A program made the position numbers and the translations under genes. Below are positions 32,855 to 43,481 of a stretch of DNA of 64,000 nucleotides, one piece after another; the stretch's first letter is position 1, and each line of letters opens with the position of its first letter. The notes under the pieces are model-generated. The model searched no databases. It was not told the DNA's origin and saw only the letters and a program-made list of their open reading frames with translations. Source of the stretch: Pleodorina starrii. Lineage: Eukaryota; Chlorophyta; Chlorophyceae; Chlamydomonadales; Volvocaceae. Where the stretch lies: NCBI GenBank assembly GCA_030267565.1, contig BRXU01000021.1, forward strand, positions 2,202,501 to 2,266,500, written 5' to 3'.

Positions 32855-35800
32855 GGAGTTGCCCAGTCGTTTTTGTGTGGCGGACGTACTGGGTCGAACG
32901 TTTCGAAACTAGCTCCCGATTACGACTCGCGCATGTTTGACCTTGACCTTATTGCGCAGTTTGAGGAGCGCATTGGACGAACGTTTACCTTGGACGCCGC
33001 TGCCAACGATGACGGCAGTAACTCGATTTGTAAGGTTTTCGCTTCTCCGACCCGCTCTTTCCTGACTTTCGATTGTTCCGGCCACACCATCTGGATGAAC
33101 CCTCCCGTTCATCTTCTTGCGTCTTTCTTACGACACTATCGAACCTGCAAGGCATTCGATCCGAGCATCTCAGCGTGTATCCTTGTTCCGGCTGATCTGC
33201 GAAACGTTCGTAGCCTTCTTCATGGCATGACACGACTTATGACCCTGCCGGAGGGGACTCAGCTGTACAAATCGAAACGACTCGACTTTCCCGATCCGAC
33301 ACGTGAAACGACTAGCCATGAACTCTGGTGGGATCCTCCGAAAAGTCAACCCGTCGAACCGAAATGCGCCGTTACTGATGGTAATGCGCAACTGAACCTT
33401 TTTGCGGGTCGACTTGGCGCCACGGTGGTACGAGTTCTCCCAGACACAGGCGCTACGCATTGTTTCATCTCCCAGACCCTGGCTACCAAGCTTGGATTAC
33501 GACTCTTGCCTACTCCTTTCGCGCCGGTACGCTTAGCGGATCAGTCGACTAGCCCCATTCTTGGCGAATGTCGTGCTCGATTGCGCCTCGACTGTTTTGG
33601 AACCGACGTACGTCTGCTCGTCCTTCCAAGCATGACTGTCTCCGCTGACGTAATCCTTGGCTCGAACTTCTTGTCTCGCTTCGACGCGCGATTAAGGCCC
33701 GCGCGTGGCGAGCTTACCCTCCAACGGCCGAACGGTGGGCAGTTTGTGCTGCGCGCTTTACAAGCACCTCCCATTCCGACCGACGATCCGATTCCTATCG
33801 AAACGAATTTTCTCGAAAAAGCGCCTAAGCGCACGTCTGTGGTATCCGCGGAACGCGCATTGCGAGACCTGTGCGAGTCACCCGGTTCTCGCGGGTTGCT
33901 GGTGGTTGTCCGCCCTCTCGATTCTCAGACCGCATCTTTCCCCAGCCCCGTTCCACAGGTTAATTCGCTCGAACCCGAAATCAATCTTCCACCCGATATC
34001 GAAGCGAATCGCGAACTCTCGACAATTCTTCACGATTACGCGGACGTTTTTGCCCCCATTACCGGGTTGCCACCTGACCGTGGTGTGCATCATACTATCC
34101 CGCTCGAACCTGACGCGCAACCTGTTTTCCGACCACAATATCGGTTGTCTCTCCTGGAAAAGGAAGAGGTCGAAAAACAAGTGAAAGAACTTTTGGCGAA
34201 AGGGATGATCCAACCTTCCACTTCGCCCTACGGTGCGCCAATCCTTTTCGTGACCAAGAAGACTGGAGAGCTTCGAATGTGTATCGATTATCGAGCCCTG
34301 AACCGAATCACGATTAAGAACCGCTATCCTCTGCCTCGAATCGATGACACGCTTGATCGTTTGTCGGGCGCACGTCTTTTTACGGCACTTGATTTGGCCT
34401 CTGGTTACCACCAACTGCGAATTCATCCCGACGACGTTCCGAAAACGGCTTTTAACACGCCGCTCGGACATTTCGAATGGTTAGTGCTGCCTTTTGGTCT
34501 TTCGAACGCTCCCGCAACGTTCCAAGCGACGATGAACCGAATTTTCGCACCCTACATGCATCGATTCGTAACCGTCTACCTGGATGACATTCTCATCTAC
34601 TCGAAAACACCAGAGGAGCATGCGAATCATCTACGATTGGTGCTCGAAACTCTCCGTAAGCACGACTTGAAATCCAAATTATCGAAATGCGAATTTTGGC
34701 GATCTGAAGTGAAATACCTTGGTCACGTGGTTTGTGCGGACGGAATTCGAATGGATCCGAAAAAGGTGGAAGCGATTCGAACATGGCCGTTACCCAAAGA
34801 CCTGAGCGAGTTGCGGGCCTTTGTTGGCCTTGCGAATTACTTTCGCCGATTTATCCGAAATTTTGCTTCTCTGGCCGCGCCGCTCACGGATCTTTTCTCC
34901 AATTCGCGCCTCCCGGGCCAGTGGCCACCACAGGCGTTGGCTGCTTTTGAATCCATCAAGAACCGCCTGTCGACTGACGTCCTTTTGTCATACCCTGATT
35001 TCGAACGACCTTTCGAAGTGGTTTCCGATGCCTCTTTGAACGGCACTGGCGCTGTCCTACTTCAGGACGGACGTCCCGTTGCCTTCACGAGCCGCAAATT
35101 TTCTCCGGCTGAACGAAATTATGCGACTGGCGAACAAGAACTTCTTGGCGTTGTGAACGCACTACGTGAGTGGCGTTGTTACTTGCAGAGTAACATTCCC
35201 TTCACTCTGGTGACTGACCATCACCCCCTGACATACTTGAAGACGCAGATGCATATCAGTCGACGACAGGCCCGATGGATCGAATTTCTCGAACAGTTCA
35301 ATTTCGACTGGGTTTATCGTCCTGGCAAATTGAACGTTGTTGCCGACGCCTTATCCCGGCACCCGAATCTGGCCACGATTCTCTGTGCGGTCGAACCTTC
35401 CTCTGATTCGCCCCTCCTCACTCGACTGGCTGAAGCCACGCAGCGCGACGCTTACTTCCAAAATCCGAAAAACACTCGTTCACTGATCACACATCCTGGC
35501 GGATTTTACGTTTTGGAAGAGGAGGAGAACCAATGGCGAATCGTTGTTCCTAACGATCCTGCATTGAAGCACGAAATCATCGCTCGAGCCCATGCTGACA
35601 CGTTGTCTGGCCATCCAGGTCGTGACCGAACTATCGAACTCGTCCAACGAAATTTCTGGTGGCCAACCCTTCGAGCTGATGTGACCGACTTCGTTGCGAA
35701 GTGCGATACTTGCCAACGGACTAAACCTGCATCCGGTTTGCCGTTTGGGGAATTACGACCTTTGCCGATTCCTGAAATGCCTTGGGACAGTGTGTCCATG

Positions 35801-36895
35801 GATTTCGTTGTGGGACTTCCGAAGACGAAACGGCATTTTGATGCGATCCTCGTCTTTGTAGATCGCCTCACGAAAATGGTACATTTAGCTCCGTGCCGTA
35901 CGACCGCAACCGCGATCCAAACTGCGGATTTGATGTTCCATAACGTGGTACGACTTCATGGAATGCCGAAAACGATTATTTCCGACCGCGATCCACGATT
36001 CAAAGGGCATTTCCTGCCTGCGTTGTTGAAACGCGCTGGTGCGAAGCAACATACCAGTACGGCTTTTCACCCCGAATCCGATGGACAGACGGAGCGAATT
36101 AATCGCGTTCTCGGCGACATGCTACGACACTATGCGACGCATGATCCGCACGAATGGGATCAGCATCTCGACGCTGCTGAGTTCTCGATTAACAATTTGA
36201 AGAATCGAACGACGGGACATTCCCCCTTCTTCTTGAACTACGGTTTCCATCCTCGAACTCCTTTGCAGTTGGAACTGGGTGATGCCGTTCCCGTCGCAAA
36301 AGATTACGTTGATACACTACACGATCGGTTGAAACTTGCGAAACGATTTTACGAAGCTGCTCAAGATCGCGCTTTGGTACAGGAGAGTCGAAACAGTCGA
36401 AAAATCACTCTCTCTGTTGGACAACAAGTTTTGTTGAGTACTCGAAACCTTTCTTTGCAAGCAGGAACACGAAAATTGATGCCGAAATTCATTGGACCTT
36501 TTACGATCACAGAACGCATCAATCCCGTTGCGTTTCGACTGAAGTTGCCTCCTGAATATCGATTCCACGATGTCTTCCATGTGTCTCTGCTACGTCCATA
36601 TCGTACTGACGTGTCGAACGGACCTACGAATCCACCTCCGCCTTTGGAAATCGATGGTGAAACTTCCCGACCCGTTTGGGTTATTTCGAAAATTGTGAAA
36701 CACGAAGAACGGAAGTTACGCCGACGGACTTTGTATCGCTTCCTGGTACAGTGGCAAGGCTACGGTGACGAACACAACACGTGGCTTGATTCGAAGGACG
36801 TTCCAGACGAATTGGTGAACGAATATTGGAAAACTCGCCCGGAACACAGCGCGGACGCTGGTTCCTCGGGGGAGGAGGCAGCTGTTGTAGCGTGA
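32855..36895 (+). CDS. Ty3/gypsy Pol with Dam-like domain, PR, RT, RH, IN, chromodomain
   Basis: Open from the codon after the Gag UAG; there is no early ATG, so it is probably made as a Gag-Pol fusion. Numbering from 32873: residues about 18-165 match the layout of phage N6-adenine (Dam) methyltransferases, with FTLDAAA (Asp41), [12 protein letters not shown] (N76-PPV79 in place of NPPY), then an ILVPAD strand and a KRLDF strand. Protease LPDTGAT has Asp191. RT has YLDD at 569-572. RNase H has VVSDAS and TDHHPLTYL. The integrase zinc finger starts at His907 (HX5H...CX2C), with catalytic Asp977, Asp1038 and Glu1074 (DD35E). The chromodomain (about 1266-1325; [22 protein letters not shown]) probably guides integration to marked chromatin. 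The frame is intact. Confidence 0.94.
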   Translation, partial: GVAQSFLCGGRTGSNVSKLAPDYDSRMFDLDLIAQFEERIGRTFTLDAAANDDGSNSICKVFASPTRSFLTFDCSGHTIWMNPPVHLLASFLRHYRTCKAFDPSISACILVPADLRNVRSLLHGMTRLMTLPEGTQLYKSKRLDFPDPTRETTSHELWWDPPKSQPVEPKCAVTDGNAQLNLFAGRLGATVVRVLPDTGATHCFISQTLATKLGLRLLPTPFAPVRLADQSTSPILGECRARLRLDCFGTDVRLLVLPSMTVSADVILGSNFLSRFDARLRPARGELTLQRPNGGQFVLRALQAPPIPTDDPIPIETNFLEKAPKRTSVVSAERALRDLCESPGSRGLLVVVRPLDSQTASFPSPVPQVNSLEPEINLPPDIEANRELSTILHDYADVFAPITGLPPDRGVHHTIPLEPDAQPVFRPQYRLSLLEKEEVEKQVKELLAKGMIQPSTSPYGAPILFVTKKTGELRMCIDYRALNRITIKNRYPLPRIDDTLDRLSGARLFTALDLASGYHQLRIHPDDVPKTAFNTPLGHFEWLVLPFGLSNAPATFQATMNRIFAPYMHRFVTVYLDDILIYSKTPEEHANHLRLVLETLRKHDLKSKLSKCEFWRSEVKYLGHVVCADGIRMDPKKVEAIRTWPLPKDLSELRAFVGLANYFRRFIRNFASLAAPLTDLFSNSRLPGQWPPQALAAFESIKNRLSTDVLLSYPDFERPFEVVSDASLNGTGAVLLQDGRPVAFTSRKFSPAERNYATGEQELLGVVNALREWRCYLQSNIPFTLVTDHHPLTYLKTQMHISRRQARWIEFLEQFNFDWVYRPGKLNVVADALSRHPNLATILCAVEPSSDSPLLTRLAEATQRDAYFQNPKNTRSLITHPGGFYVLEEEENQWRIVVPNDPALKHEIIARAHADTLSGHPGRDRTIELVQRNFWWPTLRADVTDFVAKCDTCQRTKPASGLPFGELRPLPIPEMPWDSVSMDFVVGLPKTKRHFDAILVFVDRLTKMVHLAPCRTTATAIQTADLMFHNVVRLHGMPKTIISDRDPRFKGHFLPALLKRAGAKQHTSTAFHPESDGQTERINRVLGDMLRHYATHDPHEWDQHLDAAEFSINNLKNRTTGHSPFFLNYGFHPRTPLQLELGDAVPVAKDYVDTLHDRLKLAKRFYEAAQDRALVQESRNSRKITLSVGQQVLLSTRNLSLQAGTRKLMPKFIGPFTITERINPVAFRLKLPPEYRFHDVFHVSLLRPYRTDVSNGPTNPPPPLEIDGETSRPVWVISKIVKHEERKLRRRTLYRFLVQWQGYGDEHNTWLDSKDVPDELVNEYWKTRPEHSADAGSSGEEAAVVA

Positions 36896-37164
36896 TGGCT
36901 ACACAGTACTTATACGAATTATTGAATATGATTATGATTATCGAATTACCGATAACAGAACTTTCCGAATAGTATAGAATATCTCTTGAACGAGTATTCT
37001 AGAATCTGTACGACAATCACGAATCTCGAAGCCGTCTTTGCTCACAGAAAGAACGATGACTGAACGTTAAGTTCTGATTCGATTCTGAGCACGGTAGTAA
37101 ATACCGTGGCCGGGGCAGTGCCGGCCTGAGACAAAGGTATTTACCTACGTATCTCACTACAACA
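36883..37164 (+). repeat. Ty3/gypsy 3' LTR
   Basis: 282 bp, identical to the 5' LTR as far as I can compare. It overlaps the last four codons and stop of Pol. Confidence 0.97.
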
Positions 37165-37460
37165 CCATCTATCTCTACCCGTCTTGCACAGTCCGGCCTG
37201 CTGCGTGCTGCCCAGTGTATGGCCTGGACTGCAGCGGGCTGAACTATCCGTCTGGCCCAGGCCGGCCTGAACTAGCCAAACCCAATCCCTAGCTGGGGGA
37301 CAAAGGTGAAAAGGTATCTTGTCACTGAAAACTTTGCCACATACGTACCCCAGACAGCCACTTGAGAGGATTCTTTCGGTCACGTATTCGGTGGTTGTCA
37401 CTACCATCGTACCGGATATACCTCTCGGGATCTGGATCCGCGGTGGCGCAGTTTACGATG
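37165..37460. other. Spacer right of the gypsy insertion
   Basis: Starts with the right CCATC duplication. Contains two GGCC-rich CTGAACTA repeats (about 37219-37276). No gene seen. Confidence 0.4.
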
Positions 37461-37890
37461 TTTTTAATATGAATTCCGTGATATGCGGTTTGCATTCCGT
37501 AATATGCGGTTGACATACCGTAATAAGCGGTTTACATTCCGTAAACTGCTCTCCGCAGATAGACTCTCCGTAAAATCGGCTCTGGGTCGCCAACTCCTCC
37601 GTAATATACGGTTTACATTCCGTAATCTTCGGTTTACATTCCGTAAAATGCTGTCCGCAGACTCTCCATAATGCAGTTTTGGGGTTGTCGACTCTTCCGT
37701 AAAATACGGTTTAGATTCCGTAAAATACTCTCCGTAGGGTCTCCGTAGGGTCTCCGTAGGGTCTCCGTAATCTCGTAGTGAGATTACGGAGACTTCACGG
37801 AGACGTTACGGAGACACTTTACGGAGAACCATCCTCCGTAAAGTGCGGTTACTTTACGGAGAATAGGCACCCCATTTTACGGAGTCCAGA
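37461..37890. repeat. CCGTAA/TTACGG motif cluster with strong hairpin
   Basis: More than 20 copies of TCCGTAA or TTACGGA and near variants in 430 bp. Most of the left half is in TCCGTAA orientation and the right half in TTACGGA orientation, so the region folds back. The turn is a perfect hairpin at 37761-37793: 14-bp arms GTCTCCGTAATCTC around GTAGT. It resembles a non-autonomous foldback or hAT-related element, the same motif as at the hAT end (19734-19887). No transposase. Confidence 0.7.
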
Positions 37891-37897
37891 CCCCCCC

Positions 37898-38884
37898 TTT
37901 TTTGGGCGGGGCCCCAGCGCGAAGCGCCCAGGGGGGCCCCGCCCTGTAGGATTGCCCATGTCCGTGTCTGGGTTCTGGGTTCTGGGTTCTGGGTTCTGGG
38001 TTCTGGGTAATTGGACAAGTGTAGACTTTCGGCCAACGGAAAGGCTGCATAAATAAAAGATTACATTCTTTATTGCACGGTAAATTTATTATTGGAACCC
38101 AACATCGCATGAGTACAAACCAGTTTGGCAGTCTCCATGGACCGCGGCCGAGGTCAAACCAACACCTCTCGGCCTATAATTAATTCCAGAAGATTCATCG
38201 TTCCTTCAAGTGGAATTCTGACGAGACGGCGTGAAATGAATCTTCGTTTCGGAAAACAAACTATGTTTGCATTGCGAACATTCTTCCCGCGACCACACCA
38301 CAGCAGCTCTGCTTGCCGGTCCGATCGTCTTGACGCATATTACTATTACAAAGGTTGCAAGGAGCAAACCATGAGGGGCCAACTGCTGGTTGTTGGACGC
38401 CAAGCCGCCGATGCACGCACGATTCATCTGCGGGCCGCCCAACAAGTCCAGCCGGCAACCTAGGGGACTTCTACATTCCCTGTCCTAATGTTAAAGTTTT
38501 CAAGCCTCCTCTACGACGAATACCCCGGTAGCGAAGCCTGTGCACCCTCGTCGGCAACTGCACGTCATCATCGCGACCCTCTCAAACAGTTCCGCTGTCC
38601 TTCTATTGGCAAGTCAGCCTGCGTGATGTGTGAATGATACACTGCATGTCTACTGTCAAGTAACTTCAGCCAATGCGCTGGTCGGAAGAGTTGCACAGTG
38701 CCCAGACGGCGGGCGATGCTAAACATGGGGCGGATTGCTGAAAGCTCTGGCTGTCTATCAGCAGGAATGTTGACACTCTCACACTTCACGTCCTCGCCGC
38801 CCTAGCCCTTCAACTCCACCCGTACGGATTGAACGGGGCCCCGCCCTTTTTCCGGCTACAAGGAAGCCGACACCAACCCCTTGT
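37898..38884 (-). mobile_element. Dispersed repeat family R, copy R2
   Basis: Same ends and orientation as R1: TTTTTTGGGCGGGGCCCC with the GC hairpin at the left, GGGGCCCCGCCCTTTTT and CCCCTTGT at the right. It lacks a segment near 38740 relative to R1. A 7-bp minisatellite (TCTGGGT)n of about six copies sits at 37966-38009, where R1 has (GGACTGT)n. Confidence 0.65.
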
Positions 38885-38892
38885 CCCAGAGT

Positions 38893-39709
38893 GCAGGGAT
38901 TCCCTAGGTTGCCGACTGGACTTGTTGGGCGGCCCGCAGAAGACCGCTGCATCATGCGTGCATTGGCGGCTTGGCGTCCAACAACCAACAGTTTGCCCCT
39001 CATGGTTTGTCCCATGCAATCTTTGTAATATAAGTGTGCGTCAAGTCGGTCGGACCGGCAAGCAGAGCTGCTGTGGTGTGTTCGCGGGAAGATTGTTCGC
39101 AATGCAAACATATTTGGTCGCCGAAACGAAGATTCATTTCACGCCGTCATGTCAGAATTCCAGTTCGAGAAACGATGGATCTTCTGGAATTAATTCTAGG
39201 CCGAGAGGTGTTGGTTTGACCTCGGCCTCGGTCCATGGAGACTGCCAACCTGGCTTTTACTCATACGAGGTTGGGTTCCTATAATAAATTTACCGTGCAA
39301 TAAAGAATGTAATCTTTTACTTATGCAGCCTTTCCGACGGCCGAAAGTCTGCACTTGCCCTTTTACATTAGACATCAGACAGTGCGGGCACGGACATGGG
39401 CAATCCTACAGGGCGGGGCCCCCCTGGGCGCTTCGCGCTGGGGCCCCGCCCAAAAACTCCGAACCGAAAGGGCTATCTGTAGGAGTCCAGAGACGCTCTA
39501 GGACCATACCTCAGGTTCTCTGAGGAGCATGGTAGGGGTAGGTAGTGGTGAGCACACAGGCTCGGATCCCAATAACACGGGAGCCGGGACGGTCTCCCTT
39601 CAAAGGGGGGAGAGTGTAGCAGCTGTACGACAGTGCGGCTAGGCTATAAGAGCCAACGCTACACCTGTACAAACAACTCGAGTGGCCTTTAGCAACTAAG
39701 ACTGCTACA
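38893..39709 (+). mobile_element. 5'-truncated copy of the 1.88-kb LTR element (copy 0)
   Basis: Matches the last 817 bp of the element at 41179-43054, from GCAGGGATTCCCTAGG to the 3' LTR (39615-39709), including the AAAGGGGGGAGAG purine tract. The R-family part (38893-39457) lies head to head with R2, making a near-palindrome about 1.5 kb long. The sequence after its LTR is CAACTACC rather than CTACC. Confidence 0.75.
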
Positions 39710-39881
39710 CAACTACCGTGTATGGTATGTAGGCATGTACGTACGTACGTATTGTATGAACTGTATAAGTGCAATGCCTTCGGATCCTATACCGGTAGTT
39801 CGCTCCCTCTGGGGTTGAGTTCATCGGTTGTCGAGCCTCTGAAATGTACAGGTGTTGAGTGTTCATCCCTCCCTCACTCAC

Positions 39882-40139
39882 GTTTGATGTAGAAGCAGGA
39901 CCCCACGGACGGTCTCAGCGGTGTGTAACTCGACTTGATCAATCCGAATTCGTTAAAGGCGGCGCAGCTAGGGTTGCTGGTACAGGCAGCAGATGCGTTC
40001 TTTCCATAGTAGCCGAGTTCGTCTCCACCGTGGTCGAGGTCTCGATAATAGCTGTAGCCCGATAACTGCTGGCAGACTGTTGGTGGACGAGGAGGAGGAG
40101 GCAGCGGCGCTGGTGGAGGCGGCGGTGGAGATGGTAGTT
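39882..40139 (-). CDS. Hinge-plus-four-Cys module exon, unit 3 (chimeric)
   Basis: A 258-bp exon-like segment on the minus strand. It begins after CGCCTAG (acceptor), encodes a Pro/Ser-rich hinge of about 28 residues, then a compact module with four cysteines (contexts TVCQQ, AACTS, PSCAAFN, GSCFYIK), and ends at C|GTGAGT. Both ends are in phase 1, so any number of copies can be spliced together in frame. The hinge looks like the hydroxyproline-rich spacers of volvocine wall proteins, and the cysteine module like an apple/PAN-type fold; both are inferred. In this unit the low-coordinate half matches type 4 (units 5, 11, 17) and the high-coordinate part type 2 (units 9, 15). The switch lies between about 40050 and 40092, a recombination scar. 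Confidence 0.6.
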
Positions 40140-40612
40140 CTAGGCGTGCATGCAGGCAGCAGGGTTCACGGGGCATGGACGGCAGGGTTTTAGCTCTCTC
40201 GATAGGTTGGAAGTTTAGAGCGAGGGCATCGACGGTTATGGTATCATCGATGCATACATGCATAGGACAGCTGTGTGCATGCATGTATGAAGGTGTATTA
40301 AGGCAAGCACGGGCTTTACACCTACCTAGACGTATGTAGGCGTACGTTCCATTCGTACATATGCTTTAGAGCCAGCGCCAGAAAAAGGTGCAGCTGTTTG
40401 ATTGCATGCATGCATGCATGCATACAGCACGGAAAACCGCCACACTACCGTGTATGGTATGTAGGCATGTACGTACGTATTGTATGATGAACTGTATAAG
40501 TGCAATGCCTTCGGATCCTATACCGGTAGTTCGCTCCCTCTGGGGTTGAGTTCATCGGTTGTTGAGCCTCTGAAATGTACAGGTGTTGAGTGTTCATCCC
40601 TCCCTCACTCAC

Positions 40613-40870
40613 GTTTGATGTAGAAGCAGGACCCCACGGACGGTGTCAGCGGCGTGTAACTCGACTTGATCAATCCGAACTCGTTAAAGGCGGCGCAGCT
40701 AGGGTTGCTGGTACAGGCAGCAGATGCGTTCTTTCCATAGTAGCCGAGATCGTCTCCACAGTGGTCGAAGTCTCGATAATTGCTGTAGCCCGATAACTGC
40801 TGGCAGACTGTTGGTGGACGAGGAGGAGGAGGCAGCGGCGCTGGTGGAGACGGCGGTGGAGATGGTCGAT
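40613..40870 (-). CDS. Module exon, unit 4 (type 3)
   Basis: 258 bp, phase 1-1, AG acceptor (CCTAG|AT) and GTGAGT donor. Type 3 is marked by an extra cysteine, DHCGDD where other types have DHGGDD or DHGGDE. Shared with units 10 and 16. Confidence 0.6.
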
Positions 40871-41178
40871 CTAGGCGTGCATGCAGGCAGCAGGGTTCAC
40901 GGGGCATGGACGGCAGGGTTTAGCTCTCTCGATAGGTTGGAAGTTTAGAGCGAGGGCATCGACGGTTATGGTATCATCGATGCATACATGCATAGGACAG
41001 CTGTGTGCATGCATGTATGAAGGTGTATTTAGGCAAGCACGGGCTTAACACCTACCTAGACGTATGTAGGCGTACGTTGCATTCGTACATATGCTTTGGA
41101 GCCAGCACCATAAAAAGGTGCAGCTGTTTGATTAAATCATGCATGCATGCATACAGCACGGAAAACCGCCACACTACC

Positions 41179-43054
41179 TGTAGCAGCTGTACGACAGTGC
41201 AGCTAGGCTATAAGAGCCAACGCTACACCTGTACAAACAATTTGAGTGGCCTTTAGCAACTAAGACTGCTACATTGGTATTGAGAATCAGGAATAAATTC
41301 CTTAGGTCTGTAGATCGAGTCTCACAGAGCTCACATATCATTCTCACAGAGCCGTCAATGTCCGGACTGTGAAGTCAAATCGAACTGTGCCAGAGGTAGT
41401 CACGATCTACGGCCTGGTGTAAACCGGAAACATTCGGTGTGCCCGCTGACAAAGTGTGCAGCGTGAGCACAAATATCGCGGCTGGTGCGAAACGTAAGTA
41501 CCACCGGCAGTGATCCGCCCCACTGGGGTCTCCAGTTCGAATCTCGCGGCCCGCACTGGCCCCTGGGCTAGTGGGCCCGCCTAACTTCAGACCTCCACAC
41601 AAGCAGTCCGAATAAAACAGGCTTGTGCTCGAACAAGGGGTTGGTGTCGGCTTCCTTGAAGCCGGAAAAAGGGCAGGGCCCCACTAAATCCGTACGGGTT
41701 AAGTTGAGTGCTAGGGCGGCGAGGGCGTGAAGTGTGAGAGTGTCGACATTCCTGCTGATAGACAGCCAGAGCTTTTTCCCGAAATGCCTGCTAGCCGAGT
41801 CGTTAGCAAGGCCTGCCGGCGCCGCGCGAAGCGCGTCATCCCGCCGGGTGCATGAGCGCATGTGCGCATCGACCGAAATACGGCATTTCCAAAGCGAGCG
41901 GCGAGGGCGTCAACTGTGAGAGTGTCGACATTCCTGCTGATAGGCAGCCAGAGCTTTATATCTGAAATGCCTGCGGCTTCAGCAATCCGACCCATGTTTA
42001 GCATCGCGCGCCGTCTCGGCACTGTGCAACTCTTCCGGCCAGCGCATTGGCTGAAGTTACTTGACAGTAGACATGGAGTATATCATTTACACATCACGCA
42101 GGCTGACTTGACAATAGGACAGCGGAACTGTTTGCGAGGGTTGTTTGTGACGACGTGCAGTTGCCGACGAGAGTGCACAGGCTTCGCTACTGAGGTATTC
42201 GCCGTAGAGGAGGCTTGAATGCTTTAACATTAGGACAGCAGGGATTCCCTAGGTTGCCGACTGGACTTGTTGGGCGGCCCGCAGAAGACCGCTGCATCAT
42301 GCGTGCATTGGCGGCTTGGCGTCCAACAACCAACAGTTTGCCCCTCATGGTTTGTCCCATGCAATCTTTGTAATATAAGTGTGCGTCAAGTCGGTCGGAC
42401 CGGCAAGCAGAGCTGCTGTGGTGTGTTCGCGGGAAGATTGTTCGCAATGCAAACATATTTGGTCGCCGAAACGAAGATTCATTTCACGCCGTCATGTCAG
42501 AATTCCAGTTCGAGAAACGATGGATCTTCTGGAATTAATTCTAGGCCGAGAGGTGTTGGTTTGACCTCGGCCTCGGTCCATGGAGACTGCCAACCTGGCT
42601 TTTACTCATACGAGGTTGGGTTCCTATAATAAATTTACCGTGCAATAAAGAATGTAATCTTTTACTTATGCAGCCTTTCCGACGGCCGAAAGTCTGCACT
42701 TGCCCTTTTACATTAGACATCAGACAGTGCGGGCACGGACATGGGCAATCCTACAGGGCGGGGCCCCCCTGGGCGCTTCGCGCTGGGGCCCCGCCCAAAA
42801 ACTCCGAACCGAAAGGGCTATCTGTAGGAGTCCAGAGACGCTCTAGGACCATACCTCAGGTTCTCTGAGGAGCATGGTAGGGGTAGGTAGTGGTGAGCAC
42901 ACAGGCTCGGATCCCAATAACACGGGAGCCGGGACGGTCTCCCTTCAAAGGGGGGAGAGTGTAGCAGCTGTACGACAGTGCGGCTAGGCTATAAGAGCCA
43001 ACGCTACACCTGTACAAACAACTCGAGTGGCCTTTAGCAACTAAGACTGCTACA
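41179..43054 (+). mobile_element. Non-autonomous LTR retroelement (TRIM/LARD-like), copy 1
   Basis: 1876 bp with 95-bp LTRs (41179-41273 and 42960-43054) that begin TGTAGCAG and end CTGCTACA. Target duplication CTACC on both sides (41174-41178, 43055-43059). A purine tract AAAGGGGGGAGAG (42947-42959) abuts the 3' LTR, and TTGGTATTGAGAATCAGG after the 5' LTR is a likely primer site. The LTRs differ at a few positions (for example GTGCAGC against GTGCGGC, AATTTGAG against AACTCGAG), so it is older than the two autonomous elements. The interior has no Gag or Pol; it is mostly an R-family copy (about 41633-42801). It sits in an inter-exon segment of the array, which places its insertion before the 7.7-kb duplications. 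Confidence 0.88.
41633..42801 (+). repeat. R-family copy inside the LTR element
   Basis: Reverse orientation to R1 and R2: from ACAAGGGGTTGGTGTCGGC to GGGGCCCCGCCCAAAAA. It has an internal partial duplication of about 180 bp (GTGAGAGTGTCGACATTCCTG occurs near 41735 and 41917) that R1 lacks, and no 7-bp minisatellite. Confidence 0.75.
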
Positions 43055-43223
43055 CTACCGTGTATGGTATGTAGGCATGTACGTACGTACGTATTGTATG
43101 AACTGTATAAGTGCAATGCCTTCGGATCCTATACCGGTAGTTCGCTCCCTCTGGGGTTGAGTTCATCGGTTGTCGAGCCTCTGAAATGTACAGGTGTTGA
43201 GTGTTCATCCCTCCCTCACTCAC

Positions 43224-43481
43224 GTTTGATGTAGAAGCAGGACCCCACGGACGGTCTCAGCGGTGTGTAACTCGACTTGATCAATCCGAATTCGTTAAAG
43301 GCGGCGCAGCTAGGGTTGCTGGTACAGGCAGCAGATGCGTTCTTTCCATAGTAGCCGAGTTCGTCTCCACCGTGGTCGAGGTCTCGATAATAGCTGTAGC
43401 CCGATAACTGCTGGCAGACTGTTGGTGGACGAGGAGTAGGAGGCAGCGGCGCTGGTGGAGACGGCGGTGGAGATGGTAGTT
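43224..43481 (-). CDS. Module exon, unit 5 (type 4)
   Basis: 258 bp, phase 1-1. Type 4 is marked by DHGGDE and TPLRPSVG. The hinge has PPTPRPP in place of PPPPRPP. Confidence 0.6.

Larger units (their letters stand above)
30931..37164 (+). mobile_element. Complete Ty3/gypsy chromovirus with Dam-like Pol domain
   Basis: A 6234-bp element: two 282-bp LTRs that look identical, PBS, leader, Gag, one in-frame UAG, Pol and a purine tract (GGGGGAGGAGGCA, 36868-36880). It is flanked by a perfect 5-bp target duplication, CCATC (30926-30930 and 37165-37169). The order protease, RT, RNase H, integrase and C-terminal chromodomain defines a chromovirus. The end of Pol encodes the purine tract and its last 13 bases lie inside the 3' LTR, so the element is compact. 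Its rich use of CGA and GAA codons differs clearly from the GC-rich copia, which suggests a different base-composition history. Confidence 0.97.

Noticed and set aside
37461..37890. CRISPR array
   Set aside because: Short motifs at irregular spacing in two orientations, no constant-length spacers, and a eukaryotic context.
41500..41560. Possible tRNA or SINE B-box (AGTTCGAATCTCG) in the LTR element interior
   Set aside because: T-stem pairing is weak and no A-box arrangement or acceptor pairing could be made.
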